Assembly: GCA_946480815.1 (NCBI GenBank)
Contig: CAMLLB010000075.1
Location: forward strand, 1 to 12,892
Length of the DNA: 12,892 nucleotides
Direction of reading: 5' to 3'
Source of the DNA: an uncultured Flavobacteriales bacterium
GTDB lineage: Bacteria > Bacteroidota > Bacteroidia > Flavobacteriales > Crocinitomicaceae
Of the stretch, positions 7,873 to 12,892 are shown piece after piece. A model generated the notes under the pieces. The model searched no databases and had not been told where the DNA came from. It saw only the letters and a list, made by a program, of their open reading frames with translations. Position numbers and translations under genes: made by a program. Numbering within the stretch: the stretch's first letter is position 1; each line of letters opens with the position of its first letter.

Positions 7873-8195
7873 AAGCATCCAGTATCGCTGAAATAGCCAT
7901 TGCGTTATCCATTATTGCAATTTGTTTTGCATTGGGTTCCCGGCTCTTTATTCAAAGTGCGCGTTCTACTGTTCAATTCCAGGAAACAATCGAGCAATCC
8001 GAATTTCAATCACTTTTATTTACTTCTTACTCCCTTGATTCAAGTATTTATGATCCGGATCTGTGGAAAGATAAACTAACCACAATTGAGACAACAACGG
8101 ACAAAAAGGATTCATCGAGAACGGAACAACTCTCGCTGATGAACAGCATTAAAGCAAACTGGACTCAGGAATTTATCTGGCCTGAAAAACAATGA
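7854..8195 (+). CDS. minor pseudopilin (GspH/GspI-like)
   Basis: This 113-residue protein has a type IV prepilin N-terminus: a short basic leader MRARKLKA, then SSIAEIAIALSIIAICFALG. Cleavage is predicted after Ala8, with Glu13 at +5. The usual Phe/Met at +1 is Ser here. The single hydrophobic helix runs to about residue 28 and would sit in the inner membrane and form the filament core. The remaining 85 residues are polar and short, without Cys, and give no clear class among GspH, GspI or PilV/PilW types. It overlaps the preceding gene by 19 bases; no later in-frame Met precedes the leader, so this start is well supported. Its stop overlaps the next start (ATGA). It probably caps or primes the pseudopilus with the neighbouring minor pilins; that role comes from the family, not from the sequence itself. 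Confidence 0.75.
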   Translation: MRARKLKASSIAEIAIALSIIAICFALGSRLFIQSARSTVQFQETIEQSEFQSLLFTSYSLDSSIYDPDLWKDKLTTIETTTDKKDSSRTEQLSLMNSIKANWTQEFIWPEKQ

Positions 8196-8674
8196 GAAAA
8201 CCAATTAAAATAGAAGCATTTTCGATTTTGGAACTGGCAGTTGTCCTGTCCCTTACCGGCTTGTTTATCTCCCTGTTTTTTCTTTCCGTCAACAGTTTCA
8301 ACAAATCCCTTCAGCAGGAGATTGTCATTAAGAATGAACTGAATGTGTTCTTTCAATTCCGGGCTACTTTCTGGCAAGACATGGAAAAAGCCGACTCCTT
8401 CAACTTATCGGAGGATAAACTCACTTGTTTTATGCCAACGAACTCAATTGTTTACCGGATTACAGACGAAAAATTAAGTCGTTCATCCGCAAACCACCAA
8501 GCGCTTTTTGATATCAATGCACTTGCAATTGAAAAGGTAAACCTGGGTAAGCACGAGTTGATTAACTTTAAACTGGAGTGGAAGAACACCGAATTTTCAT
8601 TGAAATATCCCTTGCAAAAGCAAAATATAAATAGTATCAATCATTACTTTAATACAAAAGCATGGCAGAGGTAA
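8192..8674 (+). CDS. minor pseudopilin (GspJ-like position)
   Basis: The N-terminus of this 160-residue protein is a prepilin signal: MRKPIKIEA, then FSILELAVVLSLTGLFISLF. Predicted cleavage is between Ala9 and Phe10, with Glu14 at +5, the residue that pairs with the N-terminal amine of the neighbouring subunit in type IV filaments. One hydrophobic helix (about 10-33) is followed by an amphipathic stretch and a beta-rich globular part with WKNTEFSLKYPL near the end. Its position as the third pilin-like gene before the platform gene and its size suit a GspJ/PilW-type minor subunit, but the class cannot be fixed by eye. It begins within the previous stop (ATGA) and its own stop lies 13 bases inside the platform gene, so translation is probably coupled. 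Confidence 0.75.
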   Translation: MRKPIKIEAFSILELAVVLSLTGLFISLFFLSVNSFNKSLQQEIVIKNELNVFFQFRATFWQDMEKADSFNLSEDKLTCFMPTNSIVYRITDEKLSRSSANHQALFDINALAIEKVNLGKHELINFKLEWKNTEFSLKYPLQKQNINSINHYFNTKAWQR

Positions 8675-9747
8675 GCAAAACGAGTTTTTTGAAAAAGGAT
8701 ATCGTTTTGGGAAAACCGTTAAACGATAAATTCAAAGAACACTTCTATGGGGAGTTTGCCACGCTGATCGAAAGTGGTATTGACATGCGTCGCGCACTCC
8801 AGTTAATTATTGATGAACAGGAGAAAAAAAGTGTACGCAGTTATATAGAAACGATGCTGGACGACCTGATCAAAGGAAATTCCCTTTCGGAATCCATGCA
8901 GAAATCAACTCATTTCACTCCCTACGAGTATCAAAGTATCCGAATCGGGGAAGAATCCGGAAGATTGAAAAATGTATTGTACTCCTTATCCAATTATTTC
9001 GCTTCAAAAGTAAAATTGAAACGACAACTGGTAAGCGTATTCACGTATCCCGCTTTCGTCTTTTCCATTACGGTTGGTGTTCTTTATTTCATGTTGAACT
9101 TCGTTGTTCCCATGTTCAAAGATGTATTCAAGCAGTTTGGCCAGGAACTTCCCTGGTTAACCTTGAAAATTGTTTGGTTATCAGAAAATTTCGGGTCATT
9201 TATGTTCTGGTTTCTCCTGATCGGAGTTGGAACGGGAGTTTATCTGTTTTCTCAAAAAAACGAAGATTGGTTCCGGAAATTCAGTGGAAATTTTATTCTT
9301 AAAATTCCCATTTTCGGTAAGCTGATCCAAAAAATCTACATTGCACGTTTTTGTCAAAGTATGGCACTTTTGCTTGAAGCAAAAACACCACTGGTAAAAG
9401 CATTGGACCTGGTTTCCGAAATGATCCGTTTTTACCCCATGCAGCAGATGATTCTGGCTGCAAAAGAAGAGATTCTGGCAGGAAATTCATTACATGAAGG
9501 TCTAAATAAGTTCGAAATTCTGGATAAAAGATTAATTTCGCTGATTAAGATCGCCGAAGAAATCAATCAATTAGATCAAACTTTCCATCGATTAACCCTT
9601 CAATACAACGAAGAAATTGAATATCGGACAAAGATGATCGGTACTATTATAGAACCTGCAATCATCGTAATTATTGGTGTAATTGTAGGAGTTATTATGG
9701 TGTCCATGTATTTGCCAATGTTTAACCTGAGTAATGTCATTAAATGA
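8662..9747 (+). CDS. gspF: GspF/PilC-type inner-membrane platform protein
   Basis: This 361-residue protein has the two-fold T2SSF layout. The first cytoplasmic domain is at about residues 25-120 (FATLIESGIDMRRAL, then IKGNSLSESM and IRIGEESGRLKNVL). TM1 is about 126-150, with YPAFVF and FVVPMF, and TM2 about 176-196. The second cytoplasmic domain is about 220-320 (FCQSMALLLEAKTPLVKAL, then ILAGNSLHEGL, LISLIKIAEE). A last TM lies at 326-351, with IIEPAIIVIIG and YLPMFNL. These are signature motifs of the family. GspF/PilC sits under the pseudopilus and couples the ATPase to pilin extraction from the membrane. It is somewhat shorter than GspF of Proteobacteria (about 400 residues), mostly at the N-terminus. 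It overlaps the upstream pilin gene by 13 bases and the downstream pilin gene by 4. Confidence 0.95.
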   Translation: MAEVSKTSFLKKDIVLGKPLNDKFKEHFYGEFATLIESGIDMRRALQLIIDEQEKKSVRSYIETMLDDLIKGNSLSESMQKSTHFTPYEYQSIRIGEESGRLKNVLYSLSNYFASKVKLKRQLVSVFTYPAFVFSITVGVLYFMLNFVVPMFKDVFKQFGQELPWLTLKIVWLSENFGSFMFWFLLIGVGTGVYLFSQKNEDWFRKFSGNFILKIPIFGKLIQKIYIARFCQSMALLLEAKTPLVKALDLVSEMIRFYPMQQMILAAKEEILAGNSLHEGLNKFEILDKRLISLIKIAEEINQLDQTFHRLTLQYNEEIEYRTKMIGTIIEPAIIVIIGVIVGVIMVSMYLPMFNLSNVIK

Positions 9748-10157
9748 TGAAATTGAATAAACATAAAAAACTGAAAGCATTCTCCCTTGCCGAGATATTA
9801 ATTGTTTTGGCAATCATGGGAATCTTATTAATGTTGGTGATCCCCAATCAAAGCGGTATTGCAACACGCACAAAAAGTATGGAAGCACAGCAGGAATTAC
9901 GAATGATCCACAATTTGCAATACGCTTATTTCCTGCAGTATTCCAAATACTCGTTGGATACGAAAGAGATCAATTACATTCCGCATAAACTCATCACGGA
10001 AGGTGGAACGGCGCTTTATAGAATTACTATTGTTGAAGCTTCACCTTCAGGATTCAAGGCAAAAGCAGAAGCCGTTCAGGATTTTAACGGAGATGGAAAA
10101 TACAATATCTGGGAAATTGACCAGGAAGGACAACCGAAAGAAACACAAGTAGACTGA
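9744..10157 (+). CDS. gspG: GspG-like major pseudopilin with EF-hand-like loop
   Basis: This 137-residue protein has a classical prepilin N-terminus: leader MMKLNKHKKLKA, then FSLAEILIVLAIMGILLMLV, Pro34 in the helix and Glu17 at +5. The cut is predicted after Ala12. The helix is the longest and most typical in this cluster, and the protein sits beside the platform, peptidase and ATPase genes, so it is the best candidate for the main pseudopilus subunit. Near the C-terminus, DFNGDGKYNIWE (113-124) fits a 12-residue EF-hand loop (Asp at 1, Asn at 3, Asp at 5, Gly at 6, Glu at 12). GspG of Proteobacteria also binds calcium at its C-terminal loop, though with other ligands, so calcium-dependent stability is plausible. 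There are two adjacent ATG codons, at 9744 (ATGA overlap) and 9747 (TGATG overlap); either works. Confidence 0.85.
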   Translation: MMKLNKHKKLKAFSLAEILIVLAIMGILLMLVIPNQSGIATRTKSMEAQQELRMIHNLQYAYFLQYSKYSLDTKEINYIPHKLITEGGTALYRITIVEASPSGFKAKAEAVQDFNGDGKYNIWEIDQEGQPKETQVD

Positions 10158-10624
10158 TGATTTTAATTGCACTTATAGCAGTTCTGGCAACTATTATCTA
10201 TCAGGATTTCCGTTACCGCGAAATCTGGTGGTTCACTCCGCCCCTACTTTTTATCGGTGCATTTGCCTATAAATGGCAAACTTTGAATTGGCAGCATTTC
10301 GCGTTTAACTTTTTGTTCATTGGAATACTGATCGTTTTTTTAGTGATCTATGTTCGTTTTCGGTTCGGCTCCAATAACCTGTTCCAGGAATATTTCGGAT
10401 TGGGTGATGTACTTCTTCTATTGGCAATAACACCTATTTTCGGTTTTCCCTTCTTTATTTACTTTTTTACGGGTGCAACAATCATCAGTTTGATCGGACA
10501 CCTGGTATTTACTCTTTTTAAAACATCGAAATCCATTCCTTACGCAGGATATATTTCCGCATGTACTGTCGTATTTCTATTATTGGTCCAAACTAAAATA
10601 AGCCCTTTTGTCGGAGAAGTATGA
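10157..10624 (+). CDS. prepilin peptidase, A24 family, single-domain (no methyltransferase part)
   Basis: This 155-residue polytopic membrane protein has about five or six hydrophobic helices. The two catalytic aspartates of family A24 are visible: Asp17 in YQDFRYREI and Asp84 in the GxGD motif (GLGD, 81-84). SIPYAGYIS (126-134) matches the IPFGPFL-type end of the family. GspO/PilD proteins are about 250-290 residues, with an N-terminal domain holding two Cys pairs that methylates the new pilin N-terminus. That region is missing here, as in the TadV/CpaA or archaeal-type enzymes, so the pilins may stay unmethylated unless another enzyme acts. It most likely cuts the leaders of the three or four pilin-like proteins of this cluster, all with Ala at -1. 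The start overlaps the GspG stop (TGATG) and the end overlaps the GspE start (ATGA). Confidence 0.88.
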   Translation: MILIALIAVLATIIYQDFRYREIWWFTPPLLFIGAFAYKWQTLNWQHFAFNFLFIGILIVFLVIYVRFRFGSNNLFQEYFGLGDVLLLLAITPIFGFPFFIYFFTGATIISLIGHLVFTLFKTSKSIPYAGYISACTVVFLLLVQTKISPFVGEV

Positions 10625-12030
10625 GTGATCTGAACAACATACAAGTTTCTGCGGAATTGCAGCAAGTGATCCCATCTGATCTGGCATGGCATTACCGTGT
10701 TATTCCCCTGGAAATAACGGATGATGTGGCTAAATTCTATGCAGACAAGAACCAGAACCTTGCAACAATAGAAGAAGAATTAAGTGCTTTACTGGGCAAA
10801 ACAGTGGAATTAACCGAAGGTAATACAGAAGTCATTCAACGGGCACTCGGAAAGTTTTTCAGAAGAGCAAACCAGGAAAAGCAATTGGTTTTCAATGCAA
10901 ACATTGATTTTGTAGACCGTATTATTCAAGATGCAAACCATTTGGGAAGCAGTGATATCCATATTGAAATTTATGAAGACCGTGCACGTGTCAGAATTCG
11001 GATTGATGGTCATTTAATTGAACGCTATTCCATTGATAAAGCGGAATACTCAGAATTGATCAACAAGGTGAAGATCCGTTCCAACCTGGACATTTCGGAA
11101 AAGCGCTTGCCACAGGATGGAAGGATCCAATATGAGAATTTCGATATCCGGGTTTCGATATTGCCAACCTTACATGGAGAGAAGATTGTGATGCGTATTT
11201 TGGGAAAAGATGCCTCTTCGATCAATATCACACAACTAGGTTTAACAGATAACGATCTGAGAAATTACCTGGAAGGTATCAAAAAACCTCATGGAATTGT
11301 TCTGATCAGCGGGCCAACAGGTTCGGGAAAAACAACTACGTTGTATGCTACTCTGAAGCAACTGAATGATGAGAAGCGCAATATCGTAACTGTTGAGGAT
11401 CCGATCGAATATACCCTCGAAGGAATCAACCAGGTACAATTAAAAGAACAAATCGGACTTACGTTTGCAAGTGCCCTGCGTTCATTCCTGCGTCAGGACC
11501 CGGACGTGATCATGCTTGGTGAGATCCGTGATGGTGAAACCGCTCAAATGGCGATCCGTGCTGCTTTGACAGGGCATTTGGTTCTATCTACCATTCATAC
11601 CAATTCAGCTTGGGGCACAATTTCCCGTTTGATCGATATGGGAGTTCCTTCCTTCCTGATTGCAAGTACCGTCAATACCTCCGTTGCGCAACGATTGCTT
11701 CGGAAATTGTGTATCGACTGCAAGCAGGAAGTGAGCTCTTCTCCCCTGGATTGGCCACGAAATTTTGATCAAAAACAGATTCCTGAAAAAGTCTTCGAAG
11801 CAGTAGGTTGTGATACTTGTCACTTTACAGGATATAAAGGAAGGACTGCTATTTATGAAGTTATTCCGATTGATTTTGAACTATCGGAAAGTATTAAAAA
11901 CAATGAATCTACAGTGGAACAAAAACTGGTCGAAAGAAACATTATAACCTTGAATAAACAAGCACTCGAATTAATTAAGTCCGGAGTGACTTCCCTGGAG
12001 GAGGCTTACCCGATATTAACTGAAATCTAA
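10621..12030 (+). CDS. gspE: GspE/PilB-type assembly ATPase
   Basis: This 469-residue cytoplasmic ATPase has all hallmark motifs of the family. A reduced N-terminal domain (about 1-85) is followed by the N2 region with SSDIHIEIYEDRARVRIRID (110-129). The catalytic core contains Walker A GPTGSGKTT (231-239), the Asp box VEDPIEY (258-264), Walker B DVIMLGEIRD (295-304), the His box TGHLVLSTIHTN (317-328) and QRLLRKLC (357-364). Two Cys pairs, C364/C367 and C397/C400, form the zinc-binding tetracysteine site typical of GspE/PilB and absent from PilT. Thus it is an assembly motor, not a retraction motor. It should form a hexamer docked on the GspF-like platform. The N-terminus is short compared with PilB. 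It begins in the peptidase stop (ATGA), and its TAA overlaps the secretin ATG (TAATG). No retraction ATPase is seen in the window. Confidence 0.95.
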   Translation: MSDLNNIQVSAELQQVIPSDLAWHYRVIPLEITDDVAKFYADKNQNLATIEEELSALLGKTVELTEGNTEVIQRALGKFFRRANQEKQLVFNANIDFVDRIIQDANHLGSSDIHIEIYEDRARVRIRIDGHLIERYSIDKAEYSELINKVKIRSNLDISEKRLPQDGRIQYENFDIRVSILPTLHGEKIVMRILGKDASSINITQLGLTDNDLRNYLEGIKKPHGIVLISGPTGSGKTTTLYATLKQLNDEKRNIVTVEDPIEYTLEGINQVQLKEQIGLTFASALRSFLRQDPDVIMLGEIRDGETAQMAIRAALTGHLVLSTIHTNSAWGTISRLIDMGVPSFLIASTVNTSVAQRLLRKLCIDCKQEVSSSPLDWPRNFDQKQIPEKVFEAVGCDTCHFTGYKGRTAIYEVIPIDFELSESIKNNESTVEQKLVERNIITLNKQALELIKSGVTSLEEAYPILTEI

Positions 12031-12892
12031 TGAAAAAACACCTGATTATTCTCTTTCTGATCTTTGCTGCCTGTATGCAGTATGTACGCGCTCAAAATTT
12101 CACTGAGCCTTTGTTGCGTGCAAAATTGGATAGTTTGAGTATGACTTCGAAAGGATTGAACAATACGTTTCAATTAAATGTATCCGGTCTGCCGTTATCG
12201 GAGCTCGTTAATTCCATTGCATTGGAGAATAATCTGAATATCAGTATTGATCCCGTTCTGAACAATGCCGTTTCATACAATTTCTTTGACGCTCAAGTGA
12301 AGGATGTATTGGTCTTCCTTTACGAACACTTTGATATTGAATACCGTTTCGTAGGGAATATTCTGGCAATTACCAAAAGAGAAGCACGAAAGGAGGTTCC
12401 GCAACCTAAAGTTGAAAGGAAGATTGATGTAAAATTTAATCCGTCCAATGAATTCTTGTCGGTTGACCTGAGAAATGACAGCCTATATAAGGTCATGAAG
12501 GAAATCAGTTATTTAAGTGATAAGAATATTGTAATTTCCCCTGAAGTGCGTGACAAGCCTATCACCGGGTACTTTCTGAACAGGCCTTTTGACCAGGTAA
12601 TCGAAATGACAGCAAAAGCAAACGGTTTGGAGAGTTCAAAAGATGAAAATGGAATTACCTACATTTTTGCCGCCAAGCCTGATAAACCCGGTACTGCACA
12701 AGGTGCGAATTCGGGTTTTAAACCGGTTTCGGATTTCGAACAAACGGGAATTCAGATCAAAAAGAATCCATTCGGAACACTTGACCTGATAGCAAACAAT
12801 GCTGAAATGGGAGATATCATCAAGTATGCGGCACATGAGTTGAATACTCCTTACTTTTTTTACAACAAACCGGAAGGAAAAGCCAGTTTCGA
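12030..12892 (+). CDS. GspD/PilQ-type secretin, N-terminal part (runs off right edge)
   Basis: The frame is open from the ATG at 12030 to the window end: 287 codons. The start overlaps the ATPase stop (TAATG). A signal peptide is visible (MKKHLIILFLIFAACMQYVR, then AQ), with the cut probably near residue 22; Cys15 is not in a good lipobox. Three similar modules follow that look like STN/N0 or secretin N-domains: about 46-116 (FQLNVSGLPLSELVNSIA through YRFVGNILAITKR), about 144-216 (VDLRNDSLYKVMKEISYLS through GITYIFAAK) and a third starting near 250 (LDLIANNAEMGDIIKYAAHE). These short alpha/beta domains line the periplasmic vestibule and contact inner-membrane or pilus parts. The conserved secretin beta-barrel domain lies beyond the edge. 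With only the N-terminal part visible, the call depends on these modules and on the gene order; a TonB-receptor STN protein is less likely. Confidence 0.8.
   Translation, partial: MKKHLIILFLIFAACMQYVRAQNFTEPLLRAKLDSLSMTSKGLNNTFQLNVSGLPLSELVNSIALENNLNISIDPVLNNAVSYNFFDAQVKDVLVFLYEHFDIEYRFVGNILAITKREARKEVPQPKVERKIDVKFNPSNEFLSVDLRNDSLYKVMKEISYLSDKNIVISPEVRDKPITGYFLNRPFDQVIEMTAKANGLESSKDENGITYIFAAKPDKPGTAQGANSGFKPVSDFEQTGIQIKKNPFGTLDLIANNAEMGDIIKYAAHELNTPYFFYNKPEGKASF

Noticed and set aside
8165..8377. Minus-strand frame across the minor-pilin junction
   Set aside because: It is antisense to two genes with clear prepilin N-termini and overlapping stop/start codons.
6637..12030. Classical type IVa pilus or competence operon as the identity of the cluster
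   Set aside because: No PilT-type retraction ATPase, PilM/N/O or ComE-type gene is seen here, and the pilin set fits a GspG/H/I/J/K-like group better. It remains possible, since only part of the locus is visible.
12636..12836. Minus-strand frame inside the secretin gene
   Set aside because: It is antisense to a continuous coding frame that contains repeated N-domain-like modules.
1..12892. CRISPR arrays, tRNA/rRNA genes, insertion sequences or att sites
   Set aside because: No regularly spaced repeats, no tRNA- or rRNA-like stretches, and no transposase motifs were seen. Nearly all of the window is filled by coding frames.

Overview
The window looks like a Bacteroidota chromosome, probably a flavobacterial or Crocinitomicaceae-type organism. 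It is AT-rich, genes start without Shine-Dalgarno-like sites, one protein seems to carry a type IX secretion (T9SS) C-terminal domain, and it encodes DNRLRE/SprB-like and RHS-type surface proteins of the kind common in this phylum. The genus is an inference. Two tightly packed gene clusters diverge from a short intergenic region at about 5619-5731.

Left cluster (minus strand, read from 5618 to 1): a small putative membrane protein; a 1141-residue secreted protein with two DNRLRE-like domains, SprB-like segments and a probable T9SS tail; an OmpH/Skp-like periplasmic chaperone; a lipoprotein; and the first 269 codons of a large RHS-family surface protein that runs off the left edge. The DNRLRE, OmpH and lipoprotein genes are joined by TAATG stop/start overlaps and the RHS gene follows after 17 bases. 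This suggests one transcript making a large exported protein together with a periplasmic helper and a lipoprotein.

Right cluster (plus strand, 5732 to the right edge): a secreted MORN-like/YwqK-type repeat protein with a lysine-rich tail, then a type II secretion/type IV filament assembly set. In order these are a 411-residue GspK/PilX-position protein, two minor pseudopilins, a GspF/PilC platform protein, a GspG-like major pseudopilin with an EF-hand-like loop, a single-domain prepilin peptidase, a GspE/PilB ATPase and the N-terminal part of a GspD/PilQ-type secretin that runs off the right edge. Every junction from 6637 onward is an overlap (ATGA, TGATG, TAATG, or 13-19 bases), so the genes look translationally coupled. 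All the pseudopilin-like proteins have Ala, not the usual Gly, just before the predicted cleavage site, and the peptidase lacks the N-terminal methyltransferase region of GspO/PilD.

The parts needed for a filament-driven secretion machine are present: pilins, processing peptidase, motor, platform and outer-membrane channel. No GspC, GspL or GspM homologue is visible inside the window. The substrate is unknown; whether the divergent RHS/DNRLRE cluster has anything to do with it is speculation.
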